A stretch of DNA of 64,000 nucleotides from Symbiodinium natans (taxonomy: Eukaryota > Sar > Dinophyceae > Suessiales > Symbiodiniaceae), in contig CAJNDS010002167.1 in NCBI GenBank assembly GCA_905221605.1, forward strand, positions 505,849 through 569,848, read 5' to 3'. This document shows positions 22,256 to 34,200 of this stretch, in pieces. The notes under the pieces were generated by a model. It was not told the DNA's origin. It did no database searches and saw only the letters and a list, made by a program, of their open reading frames with translations. Within the stretch, counting starts at the first letter, position 1. Each line of letters starts with the position of its first letter. A program made the translations under genes and the position numbers.

Positions 22256-24663
22256 AGTTGGGTGCGCTATCGACACGACACATGCTCTTGGATTCGTGTC
22301 TAGCTAGAGAGCCAAAAAGTCGAGGCGCGTGTCTGTAACTGTGTTTCAACCTGTCTAGCAGTTCGCCATAGGGTTTAGGGTTTAGGGTTTAGGGTTTAGG
22401 GTTTAGGGTTTAGGGTTTAGGGTTTAGGGTTTAGGGTTTAGGGTTTAGGGCGGCAGACGTACCGCGATGCCTAACTAGGAATCTCCTACGGGGCCATGGT
22501 CGCTGGTAGCAGTGACATAGGGTTAGGATTTCTGAAAGCCAGGAGAGAACCCGAAACTCTGAAGCTTAAACCATATATATACCCTTATCCCTAAACCTTC
22601 AAGTAAGAAAAAATCACAGACTACCATGCTTTGCTATAGTCTACTTTGGTGCAGGGGGCTGGCTCCCCCATACGTGCTACAACCTTAGCCCAAAGCTCCA
22701 CGCAAGCCCTGGCCCTGAAAGGGTTCCGAGTTTAGGGTATAGAGGGTTTACGGTTTGGGGTTTAGGGTTTGGGGTTTAGGGTTTAGGGTTTAGGGTTTAG
22801 GGTAACTCCACCGAACCCTCCGTACAATCTCACAACCTTCAACCTCCAATCCCAAGCTCCAAACTCTGAAGCCTGGGCTGCCCCACGAGCTGCCAGTGAG
22901 TTTGAACCTACTGAACCCCTTTTTTTTATGGGTTCAATTCTGAGTGTTTAGGGTTGAGGGGTTAAGGTAACTTTAGGACCCAGAGTACGCCCTTACTTCC
23001 TCTTTCAAGGGTGTAGGTTCCCTTGTTGAAGCCCTTCTATGCCAAAAAGAGCACGCTTCTCATTCCCAGGCTATGCTTTGGTCTAGTATAGTACCCCAGA
23101 CCCACAAACCTGCACAGCTCTGAGAACTAAGACTCCCGAAGTAAAACAGGGTTAGGGTTTAGGGTTTAGGGTTTAGGGTTTAGGGTTTAGGGTTTAGGGT
23201 TTAGGGTTTAGGGTTTAGGGTTTAGGGTTTAGGGTTTAGGGTTTAGGGTTTAGGGTTTAGGGTTTAGGGGAGGGTTCCGCAAAGGGAAGCGCAATTCCAA
23301 AGCCATAATCAGCCTCCCCTCCGAGCGGACAGGCCCTGGACCCGAAACCCGAAACCCTAACCCCAGAAACCCAAGCCCTAACCCCTAGACCCAGAAAACT
23401 TCTAAACCCTAAACCCCTAAACCCTGAGCCCTAAACTCTAAACCCCGAACCCCTAAACCCTAGCCCTACCCCTAAACCCCTAAACCCCTAAGCCGTAAAC
23501 CCCTAAACACCTAAACCCTAAACCCTTAAACTTCCAAACCCGAAACCCCTAAACCCTAAGCCCTTAAAATTAAACCCTACAGTTCTAATCAAACCCCTAA
23601 ACCCCGAAGCCCTAAACTCTAACCATCCAAGGCGCGAGTTCATCCGTCCCGGCCGCCCTCTCATCATCGAGGGCCTGGGACCACACCTGGTGCCCCCTGG
23701 ACTGAGGCCTAGGGTTTAGGGTTTAGCGTTTAGCGTTCAGGGTTTAGTCAGGGTTTATGTTTTCGGGGTGCAGGATTTTTTGGCAGAATTCGGATTTAGG
23801 GTTTAGTTAGGGTTTAGGGTCTGAGCCCGACACCCCCCCAAAGCCCTATAGACCCTAAAACCCTACCCCAAACCCTAAACCCTAAACCCTAAACACCCTA
23901 TCGGGTTTAGGCTCACGGCGCTTAAGCCGAAGCCTGGGGATCACCGAATAGCACGTTCTCCGCATGTCTTTTCGGGTCCTCTCCCTTAACCCAAGAGCAG
24001 CGCGCTCATTGAGAAAGCATACAGCACTCCCCAACCCCACAAAACGCGTCGTAGACATTTACGAAGTAAGTACACGGAGGAGGTACCAAACATACAAGGA
24101 GGCCCCCCCCCCCCCCCGCAGTTATACGTAGAGTTATAAGGACCCTAAATTGGGTTATAAGGATCCTAAATTAAGTTCTAAGTCCCTTCACTACAGTTCG
24201 TATAGTAAGGGGGGCTCCTTCTTGTAGGTTCCCCCCGTAACTAAGGCTATTTCAGGGGGGAACCTAGGGGGGGGGGGTACTACATTATAACTTCCATGAT
24301 ATTTCGAGTAGTTTAGGCCGTTGCCCGCTCCAACTCTCCGACCTGCCAGCTTCCCCAAGCCTAAACCCTAGACCCTAGACCCTAAACCCTAAACCCTAAA
24401 CCCTAAACCCTAAACCGAGGTCCAAAGAAAGCTGCAATCTGAGCCGAGATTGGCCGGGGGCTTGTTTGGGGGCTTGTAGCCTTAACTGAAAGTTCTTGCC
24501 ACTTCGCTAAATCATGGTTCGTATCGGCTTAGGGTTTAGGGTTTAGGGTTTAGGGTTTGGGGTTTGGGGTTTGGGGTTTGGGGTTTAGGGTTTAGGGTTT
24601 AGGGTTTAGGCTTATATGCATATATGTGTATCGCATCTATTTGTGACTGACTCACTCCCTCGC

Positions 24664-24700
<37 letters not shown>

Positions 24701-25157
24701 GTTTATATACACATATGCATATACCTATGTTTGTAGAGATCTCTATACGTATGTCTACTTGTCTAGATATCGATATATACACACATATTTGTTGATGTCA
24801 CGGGGCCGTGTCATTGCAGAGACCCGCTAGAAATGTTTTTCAAGGAGCTGACCTTGTAGGCTTCAGGTTCAGGGCTTGGGGCTTACATGTTACAGGGATT
24901 TAGGGTTTAGAGTAGGGTTTAGGGTGTAGGGCTTAGGGTTTAGGGTGCAGAGTTTAGGGTTAAGGGTTCAGAGTTTATAATATAGGGTTTATAGGGTTTA
25001 GGGTTTATAGGGTTTAGGGTTTATAGGGTTTAGGGTTTAGGGTTTGTAGGGTTTAGGGTTTGGGGTTTTTCAAAGCAATGAAGGCAAGGCTGCTGGACCT
25101 TTGGGGGGGAACATCGTGGTTCGATAGCTAAGGCTCAGCACCCACTTCGGGGAGAAG
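22256..25157. other. Repeat-rich stretch without a recognisable gene
   Basis: TTTAGGG arrays at 22370-22450 and 23152-23268, degenerate CCCTAAA at 23340-23625, further arrays at 24361-24415 and 24528-24610, a CT microsatellite at 24658-24700 and a telomere-variant block at 24890-25070. I see no coding block that I can defend. Confidence 0.5.
23152..23268. repeat. TTTAGGG array
   Basis: About 16 near-perfect TTTAGGG units. Confidence 0.95.
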
Positions 25158-28100
25158 ATGGCGCGCCCGCTCTGGTGCTTGCTATTCTGCGGGGTCATGT
25201 CATGGGCCCCCGAATTTCAAAAACCCTAAACCCCTTAGAGCCCCTACACCCCCCTAAACCCTAAACCCTAAACCCTAAACCCACTACCCACTAATTAAAC
25301 CCTAAACCCAAGTTTTAAGGGCTTCGGGTTCAGGATGTGGAGTGCCAAAAGAGTTCTCGGGCCATTTTGGAGGGATCCCTATGCTACAAGCTGAGGCATG
25401 TGTTCTAACTTTGCAAGTAAAGTAGTTAACCTTTAACACTTTAATGTGTTACAATCTCTATACAATCCCAAAGGATATAACATTTAGTTCCCTTAGGCTA
25501 CTGGACAACGAAAGTGAATGAAGGGCTTAGAGTGTGTTTAGACGCGTAACCCAAGCTTCCGATATCGAGCCCTCAAGCCTAAACCCTGCCTGGGGCTCTG
25601 CTTACCTACAGTTTAGTTGTTAGTATCCCTCAAGTAGTAGGTATCACCCAGAAAACTGTAGGTAAAGAGAGTCCAAGGTAAACCCTAACCCCCCCCAGCC
25701 TGAGCTCCTAGCGGACAGGTCGCCGTGTACAGGAACTTCTGCGACCCGGAGCTGCGGCAGGGTGAGGAGCGGGGGCTCTCCTAGGGTTTTGGGCTTGGGA
25801 GGTTTACGCCCTTCTGCTTGGTTTAGGTGTTTGTTTAGGGTTTTAGGGTTTAGGGTTAGGGTGAAGGATTAAGGATGCTTTATCGTTTTTAGGATGTAGC
25901 GGGTTTTAGGGTTTAGGGTTTAGAGGATTCAGGCTTGAGGGTTAAGCCCTAGAAACCCTATCAACCCAATAAACTCCACGAACCCAAAAAGCCTTTAAAC
26001 CCTACAATTAAACCCTAAACCCTAAACCCTAGACCCTATAAACCCTAAACCCTAAAAGTTCGAACACCTCGTAGCGACTGTGCGCCTCGACGTAGCGACT
26101 TTGCGCCTCACCGCAGGACCAGGTAGATCTGATGAGGCTCTCCGAGGTCTGGCAACAGTTTGGTTTAGGGACGAGGGATTCGGGAGTTTAGGGAGCTTGG
26201 GGAGTTTAGGGAGTTTAGGAAGTTAAGGGACTTTAGGGAGTTTAGGGAGTTTAGGGAGCTTAGGGAGTTTAGGGAGCTTAGGGAGTTTAGGGAGTTTAGG
26301 GAGTTCAGGGAGCTTAGGGAGTTTAGGCGTGTGTTTGGGGTTGTTGCCCTGTAGGAGACCATTCTTGCGAGGGCTCCGAAGTATGGGCCCTTGAGTTTTA
26401 TAAGGGGCTGTTTAGGGTTTCGGGTTTAGGGTATTTAGGAGAGGCCCCAATGTCTACTTGGGGCGGTCGTAGTATACCACACCAACAGAAGTGCTTTCAT
26501 CAGGAGCCTTTAGGCGAGAACCCCAAAGCCCCTACCCTTTCTCCTGTAGGCTTGCTATAAATCTCATTGTCGGATTCGAACCCTAAACCCTAAACCCTAA
26601 ACCCTAAACCCTAAACCCTAAACCCTAAACCCTAAACCCTAAACCCTAAACCCTTAATTTAAACCCTAAACCCTAAACCCTAAACCCTAAACCCTAACCC
26701 TAAACCCTAAACCCTACACCAACAGTCGGCTCGGGGGGCTCGCAATGGCTCGCAAGACTCTATTAAGTGTAGGGAGCCGGGATGGGGAAAGGGGGGGGGG
26801 GGGGGGCTGAAGGGCTTAGGGTTCAGGGTTAGAAAGGTTTGTTGATGGCCTCAAGGGATCCCTCTGGATTCCTCTACAACGGTTTAGGGTTTGGGGTTTA
26901 GGGTTTGGTTTTTTTTTGGTGGTCTAGGGTTTAGGGTTTAGGGTTTAGGGTTTAGGGTTTAGGGTTTACCAGTCTTTGCCTTGCAAGGGCGACGCGACAG
27001 CGACAGCACAAATGTAGTTCGAAGGTGCATGAATCAATGAAGGGCCTTGTCTTAGGGTTTAGGGTTTAGGGTTTAGGGTTTGGGGTTTAGGGTTTAGGGT
27101 TTAGGGTTTAGGGTTTAGGGTTTAGGGTCTAGGGACTGGGTAGGTAACCTTTAATGGATCTTTAGCCTTCTTGGTTCTATAGAGTTCTACTGAGTCCTGC
27201 TACACATAAGAGGTCGACCTTTTTGGGGATAGGGAATTCAGCCGCTAAGTTGTATTTCACACTCTTCGCGGACGGTGATTGCAGTTGCAAGGCATTGGCG
27301 GAGCTCCAAGGGCCTCGGCGGAAGGGACTGCGCCAGTCTCAGTCAGTCTTGCGATGTTTGCCCGGAAGCCTAAAACCTAAACCCTAAAACCTAAACCCTA
27401 AGCCCTAAGCAAGGCGAGGGCGTTCTCAGAAGTTGCGAGCCTGACTATGAGGCACCCCGAACCAGAGAGAACCTTCAACCCTCATAGGAGGGCCGCAGGT
27501 GTGGGCGGGCAGGATTTGATTCAGGGTGAGGGTTTATCAGGTTGAGGGTTCAACGACCTGAGCCTTCTCAACCACGCACAGCGAGTTGAAGCAAGGACGC
27601 TAGGGCTTGCTTGGTGGCCATGGACTTCGGAATTTAGAAGTTCAGGGTTTAGGGGGGACAGCACATGGCATGCACTTCTGCTCCGGACACCTCCAACTCA
27701 GTTCCAGGTATCTCTACGACCTGTCGCTTCCACTGAAGCTTCCAGGGCCGTGGCCTGAGTGTGCAGTAGTTGGGAGTGCAAACCTCAAACCTAGCACCCT
27801 AAACCCTATAAACACGAGATAACTTCCCACCCTAAACCCTATAAACCTGAGCTTGTTCGGGGCTCCTTTCGGGGGTTTGTTTTTGGGATGTTCTGCCTTC
27901 TACTAGCAGTCCTTAGTAGGGGTTATAGGACACCCTATTATATTCCTTTTAAGGACTGTTCGTACAAGGGGGCACGTCCCAAGTTTGCTTGCAGGGCTCT
28001 TGCTGGCAGCAAGCGCGGGCCAGTCGTGACCTTGGTAGCCCTCGTCGTAGTTTATGCTAAAGGTCTGCTGACACGTCTTTTAGGTCGACTTGGTTTCGGG

Positions 28101-30487
28101 TTTAGGGCTTAGGGTTTAGACTGGTTTAGAGTTTAGGGCCGAGTAGGGTTTAGGGTGATTTTGGGTTCAGGGTTTGGGGTTTAGGGTGTAGGGTAGTTTT
28201 GGGTTCAGGGTTTGGGGTTTCGGGTTGGGGGTTTAGGGTTGAGGGTTTAGGGTTTGGGGTTTAGGGTTTAGGGTTTCGTAGGGTTGCAGAGTGTTGGAGG
28301 CTCCTCGAGCACGTGAAGCTGCCGCGGTACTTCAGCCACTGCTATCTGCAGGAGACCATGAGGTCCCAGGGTGAGGGAGGGGGGATTGGGTTTAGGGTTT
28401 AGGGTTTAGGGTTTAGGGTTTAGGGTTTATAGGGTTGAGGGTTGAGGGTTTAGGGTTTAGGGTTTATGGTTTAGGGTTTAGGGTTTAGGGTTTAGGGATA
28501 GGGTTTAGGGTTTCTGAGAGACCAATACATCCGCAAGACTTAAGAACATGGCATAATTCACAGAAAGAACCTCAGAAATACCTGATATATGACATGTATT
28601 ATGAGAGGTGTTGGGCTCCCTTGGAAGGAAATTTGGGTTCTAGGGCGCTGGGGTTTAGAGTTTAGGGTTTAGAGTTTAGGGCTTGGGATCGTCGGGAATA
28701 TAGTGTAAGCCATTGAATCATGCACTCATCATACATGCAAGGACGTCGTGGGCAGTTGTGCGCTGTCATGTTCCCACCGTCTAGCACTAATGGAGACTTG
28801 AACCTCGCTTAACCCTACTATGTGCTTAGATTATAATCCCAATATTACCCTTAAAGGCAAATATGTTTATCTTTTTTGGGGGGTGTTCCTAAGCAAATAG
28901 TAGAGCCCGAAGCCCTCAACCTTTGTGGACGAAGACTTCCGACCTCCCGGCAGTCAGGGAGGAGCTGAAATGGGGGCCCTGGCATTGACGGTCAACCTTC
29001 TCCTGCCCCACACTCACGCCCCTACACTCATGCGTTTCCGTTTGGGGTTTAGGTTTTAGGGTTTCGGGTTTAGGGATTAGGGTTTAGGTTCCGGTTTACT
29101 ACCCCCATCTATACTACCCCCCCTTTGTTCGCCCTGCAAAACCCTTCGGCTTGACTACCCTAAATAGCCTTAATAAGGAGGGAATGGGGGGGGGGGGGTA
29201 GTATAGAGGGGGGTAGTAGGGGAACTCATGATACACCCCCTTTAAACCCAAGACCCTGAAGCCCTCTGTAAATCCGAGCCTCCCCCTTAAATCAATGTGG
29301 GCAGATACTATGCCATAGTATACTGACATGACGAGGTGGTTTGGAGTGCCCAGTTGAAGACCCCTGTAGAAGCTGGCGCTTGCAGGTTTTGGGGGCTCAG
29401 GCCGTTGAGGCTTCAGTTTTTAGGGCTTAGGGTTTAGGGCTTGGGCTTATAATATAGCTCAAAATAGGTGGGAGTGCCCCCATCCAGGTTTATGGTATGG
29501 GGGTTCAGGGGTTTAGGGTTTAGGGTTTCAGGAAGCACTGCTTCAGCCGCAGCTGGCCCACCTTGTTCATCGGTGCCGAGGGCTCGCAGGCTCGCTGCCC
29601 CGCTTAAGCCCTAACCCTTGGCCCCTAAACCTTTAGGGTTTAAGGTTTAGGGTTTAGGGTTGTTTAGGGTTTAGGAATTTATTCCGCCGGCCTTGCTTGC
29701 GACTAAGCCGAGCTGGTGTCAGCGTTTGGGTTTTTAAGGTTTAGGGTTTCGGGTTTCGGGTTTAGGGTTTAGGGTTTACTTGGGTTGTAGGGTTTTTAGG
29801 GATTAGGCTTTACTTGGGTTTTAGGGTTTATTAGTAGGACTTCGCGCACCTCTGTTTACAGGGTTCTTGAGGAAGGGGTTCAAGGGGGCTATATATCCCA
29901 AGCTTCCCTAATACTCCCTACTAGCCTGAGGGACCTACCCCCCATGAACCCCCTCCCTTAAGAACCCTTTAAATTGTCTCTAGCAACAGGCGCGGCTGCA
30001 CGTGGACCAGTGGCACGGGAACTTCTGGATGTACCTGGTATCCGGCGGAAGACCCAGCTGTGCAAATCCTACGCCTATCCTTTGTTAGGAGTTGGTCTCC
30101 CTGGAGTGCCCAACCTCAGAGACTCCCTGGAGTGCCCAACCCCACAAACCCCTTGGAGTGCCCAACCCAGAGACTCCCTGAAATGCCCAACCCAGAGACT
30201 CCCTGAAATCCCTAAGGTGGGGATGTTCGAAGTTAAATAACTAATTAGTTACAATTTCGCTCCTGAACCCTAACCCTTAATGCCAAACCCTAAACCCTCA
30301 ACCCGAAACCCAAACTTTCAGGTTTCGAGTTGATCTCCCAAAGCCTTTAGGGTTTCGGGTTTAGGGTCGTTCCTATTTTGTCTGGGTTGTGTTTCTATGA
30401 GGAGAAGGGGATTCCACACCCAAGTCCTGGCGATGCGCGCATCTCAAGCCTACACAGCTTCGGCATCGAACTCGCAGGAGTGCAGGC
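25158..30487 (+). CDS. Second JmjC-domain gene with a hydrophobic N-terminal exon, in short exons
   Basis: Probable start exon 25158-25198 encodes MARPLWCLLFCGV, a signal-peptide-like segment. Further supported exons: 25712-25761 (GQVAVYRNFCDPELR); about 26117-26157 (frame uncertain); 28290-28370 (LLEHVKLPRYFSHCYLQET); microexon 28954-28975; 29532-29589 (SRSWPTLFIGAEGSQ, GC donor); 29990-30037 (RLHVDQWHGNFWMYL); and a candidate at about 30424-30487 (PGDARISSLHSFG). Phases match across 28370/28954/29532/29990. The WPTLFIG…LHVDQ pattern, with the HxD iron-binding pair, fits a JmjC core; the second iron His was not found, so the 3' part is missing from the model. If the leader is real the protein enters the secretory pathway, unlike nuclear JMJD6. 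There may be unrecognised exons between 26157 and 28290. Confidence 0.55.
25592..25674. mobile_element. MITE-like family M2, copy 4
   Basis: Left end GGGGCTCTGCTTACCTACAG, right end the complement of CTGTAGGTAAAGAGAGTCC; about 83 bases. It lies just upstream of a JmjC-gene exon, inside the intron. Confidence 0.85.
26180..26330. repeat. TTTAGGGAG nonamer array
   Basis: About 15 tandem 9-base units (TTTAGGGAG and CTTAGGGAG), another length variant of the telomere motif. Confidence 0.9.
26578..26717. repeat. CCCTAAA array
   Basis: About 18 CCCTAAA units with one short interruption. Confidence 0.95.
27055..27127. repeat. TTTAGGG array
   Basis: About 10 units. A smaller TTTAGGG array lies at 26921-26968. 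Confidence 0.9.
27882..27983. mobile_element. MITE-like family M3, copy 2
   Basis: Left arm GGGATGTTCTGCCTTCTACT with inner CAGTCCTTAGTAGGGGTTAT; right arm is the complement with AAGGACTGTTCGTACAAGG and ACGTCCC. It matches the element at 5439-5536. Confidence 0.75.
28386..28516. repeat. TTTAGGG array with variants
   Basis: About 17 units including TTGAGGG and TTTATGG variants, starting 15 bases after the GTGAGG donor of the JmjC-gene exon 28290-28370. Confidence 0.9.
29094..29226. mobile_element. MITE-like palindrome, family M5
   Basis: Left arm GTTTACTACCCCCATCTATACTACCCCCCC pairs with the right arm GGGGGGTAGTATAGAGGGGGGTAGTAGGGG. I saw one copy only. Confidence 0.55.
30096..30228. repeat. 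Minisatellite, about 27-base units
   Basis: Five imperfect copies of a unit containing CTCCCTGGAGTGCCCAACC, inside the JmjC gene region. Confidence 0.85.
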
Positions 30488-30529
30488 AAGCAACCCTAAA
30501 CCCTAAACCCTAATCCCTGAACTCTGAAC

Positions 30530-30640
30530 CCTAAACCCAAACCCTAAACCCTAAACCCTAAACCCTAAACCCTAAACCCTAAACCCTAAACCCTAAACCC
30601 TAAACCCTAAACCCTAAACCCTATAAACCCTAAACTCAAC
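30530..30640. repeat. CCCTAAA array
   Basis: About 14 near-perfect units. Confidence 0.95.
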
Positions 30641-31208
30641 AAAGAGACGCCTCAGGCTTAGTTCTGACGCACAGAAAACGTCACACCCCAGAACTTTCGG
30701 GCCCTAGCCCCAACACCCCCCCTTAATCCCGAAAAAACTCAAAACCCCCCAGTCTAGCACTAGAACTTCCTCTATCCCCTTTGCCCCCTCCCCCCTCGAC
30801 CCCAAACCCTAACACTCCTAGAATTCGACCCCTAGACTCGATTTAGACCCAAGACCGCCCCCCCCCCCTCCCCCTTCAAAACGCCGACTCTCCGACCCGC
30901 CCCAAAACATCCTAAGACTCCCTCCGTTTGGGGTTTAGGGTTTAGGTTTTTGGGGTTTATGGGGTTTAGGGTGTAGGGTAAACCCAAAAGACCGAAGACC
31001 GCCTCCAAGAACCCGCAGAACCTCCCCAAAGCTCCTAAAAAAGCCTTGAGGCAACGCCCTAGAAGAGCCAATCCCTATAGACCCTAAACCCCAAACCCTA
31101 AACTCTAAACCCCAAACCTCAGACCCTCAACCTTGAGCCCCAAACCTCAAACCCTAAACCCCTAACCCCTAAAACGCTACAAGCAGCCCTTGTAAGCGCA
31201 CCCTCGCC

Positions 31209-34200
31209 ATGCCGCGCGGCTCCGGCGCGCGCCGCGGCCGCGGCAGGGGGGCCGCAGGGCCGCCAACAGGCGGGTTTAGGGTTTAGGGTTTAGGGTTTAG
31301 GGTTTAGGGTTTAGGGTTTAGGGTTTAGGGTTAGACCCGGGTTTGTGTTCTTTCGGTTTGGGTTCAGGGTTTGGGGTTTTAAGGTTTTGAAGTTTTAAGG
31401 TGTTAAGCTTTTAAGTTAAGGTCTTAAGGTCTTAAGGTTTAGGGTTTCAAGGTTTTAAGGTTCTAAAGTTTAAGCTTTTAAGGTTTTTAGGTTTAGGGTT
31501 GGTAAGGTTAAGTAGGGTTGCAAGGTGTAGGGTTTCAGCGTTTAAGGTTTAAAGGCTTTGAGGTTCAAGGGTTTTGAGGTTTAGGGTTCGGGGTTCAGCG
31601 TTTGGGGCTTTAAGGTTGAGGACCTCTCGGGGGTTTAGGGCGGTCTGTGAGGGTTTGGGATAGGGGGTTAGGGTTTAGGGTTTAGGGTTTAGGGTTTAGG
31701 GTTTAGGGTTTAGGGCTTAGGGTTTAGGGTTTAGGGGTTAGGGTTTAGGGTGTGTCAGGGGAGGGCGCGCGCTCGGGTGTGAAACACCCCGGGCCGCGCG
31801 CTCGCGTTGCCCGTCAACCCACCCCGGCCACCCAAGAAATTGAGCCTGCCTGGACCCTCGCCAGCCTCCTGGTCCAGGAATCCAGCCACTAGGGACCAGG
31901 GGCTTCCGGGGAGGGGGCCCCGGCAAACCCTGAACCCAAAACCCTGAACCCCCTCCAGAGCAGAAGCCGCACGATTTGGGGTTACTCTTTAGCTACGCTA
32001 AAGGTGGTCTGGATACGGCCATCCCTTGTTCGAGTGCTGACGTTGTCGTAAGAAGGGCCAATATCCGTTGGCCTGTCCAGGACAGACGGTGAGGCTTAAC
32101 CCTCACCTTTCCGTCTCTCTTTTCGTATGGGCGCTCGGGCTGTAAGGCCCTCGGCCGAGCGTTCGGGGTCTGTCGCTCGACGGAAGCGACCCCTCACTTA
32201 GTTTAGGTTTTAGGGTTTAGGGTTTAGGGTTTAGGGGAAAGGTTCCAGACGCGTCTGTCGGCTTTTTTTCATGTTTTTCATATGAGAGGCTGTCAAAATT
32301 ATGGTCCCTTCCGCGGTCGCTAAAGTAGTACGGCACCGAATTTTTAGGGCACCCCAAAAGGGATCATACTTTTCACAACCACACAAATCTCTTATTCAGA
32401 AGAGGGGTCTTGGGGTTGTTGAAGGTTGAGAGCTTAGGGTTTCGCGAGAAGTCTCACGTGTGTTTTTTGTCTAAACCCTAAACCCTAGACCCCTAGACCC
32501 CTAGACCCCTAAACCCCTAAACCCCTAAACCCCTAAACCCTAAACCCCTAAACCCTAAACCCCTAAACCCTAAACCCCTAAACCCCTAAACCCCTAAACC
32601 CCTAAACCCCTAAACCCTAAACCCCTAAACCCTAAACCCTAAACCCTAAAACCCTAAACCCTAAACCCTAAACCCAGAAGTCTTTTCTAGACATGTGCAT
32701 GGTTACGTCTTCAGCCCGTTCTTCGAGGCACAGGCTCGATGCCTGCCCAACCCCAAATCCCTAAACCCTTGGGGTTTACGGTCTAGGGTTTAGGGTTTAG
32801 GGTTTAGGGGTTTAGGGTTTCCCAAGACCCTAAAGGCATAAAGCCCGACCCTAAACCGCATGGGCCAGCACTATGTGTTCTTTTGGGGGTCCAGGTAAGC
32901 CCTACATCTCGGGCCGAAGTGGAACCAAGAATTGGAAGTATCGTTTTTTGGGTGCCCCAACTTTGGGAAATGCCCTAACCCCTAAGCCCTAAACCCTAAA
33001 CACTACTCGCACACTGTCAGATGGAGAAGCGGATGGGATGGCCTGGAGGACTCTTCTGCAGTGACCTCCTCCAGAAAAACGCATGCCCCAAAGGCAGGGT
33101 ATCCCCAAGCATCCCAAAACCCTTGAAACCCTAAACCCTAAACCTTGTAGGGTTAAGGGTTTATGGATGACTGTAAACTCTACATAGAGCTAAGCCCCAC
33201 TTAAAACCTTTTGCAGGGTTCAGGGTTTTACGGATGACTGTAAAAACTGTATGGGTCTTAGGGCTTAGGGTTTAGGGTGTGGGGTTTAGGTTGTAAGGGG
33301 AATACTTAAACTCTGAATCCAAAGACCCTGATCCAGCTCCGAACCTCCTGGCTCTGACGCAAGCTCGCCTTAGGGTTTAGGGCTTGGGACTTGGGGCTTA
33401 GGGTTTAGGGCTTAGGGCTTAGGGCTTACCCTAAACCCTAAACCCTTAGGCTTAGGGCTTAGGGGCTTCGGCGAGGACGCCGCGGAAGTGGAAGCGTGCC
33501 GAGGTGGCAGAGGCGGGGCTCTTTTGCCCTAAAGCGTTGAGCCTAAACCGACAACTACTTGGAAGTTCATGGTACTTACGAACCAACTAGTAACTGCACT
33601 TATAACCCAATTAGAACCATATTAGGGCAATTAAGGGCTTATAAGTGGGTTAGAAGTACAGTTATAATGGGTCAGTAAGTACCCTGAACCTCCAAGTAGT
33701 CTTTGCTTAAGAACCCCCGCAAAAAACAGAAACATATTATCCCATATAAGGACAATATAGGGAGTATGATCTTTTCATTTTTCGTGGTGCTTAAGCAAAT
33801 AGTAGACAATGCTTAAGACTTCAGCCCTACGCACTGAAACCCCTAAGCCCCTCATGCCCAACGCCCCTAAGCCCCCCACGGCCCGCAACACACAAGGCTC
33901 TTCAGCCTTTAAACCCCCTACACGAACCCTTGAACCCGAAAGACTTGAGCCCTAAGTAACGTTCATGGGCGGTCACTCAGATGCTGAGTGAGGTTGAGGG
34001 GTAATCGATTTGAAGTATGTCTTTTCTCTTAAAGGCTTAAGAGCTTGAGAGTTTCAGGCTTTGAGGGCGGAATCCCAAACCAGGGGCATTTACAGGGAAA
34101 AGGGCCCTTAAGCACCAGGCTCCAGAACCCAGAGCTGATGTTTGTGTAGTTTGCCTCACAATCCTGGATTTCCTAGCAAGACGCGACAAACACCGGCAGG

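Noticed and set aside
31981-32040. 5S rRNA or tRNA gene
   Set aside because: TACGGCCAT and TTCGAG recall 5S and tRNA motifs, but no acceptor stem, cloverleaf or full 5S consensus can be drawn.
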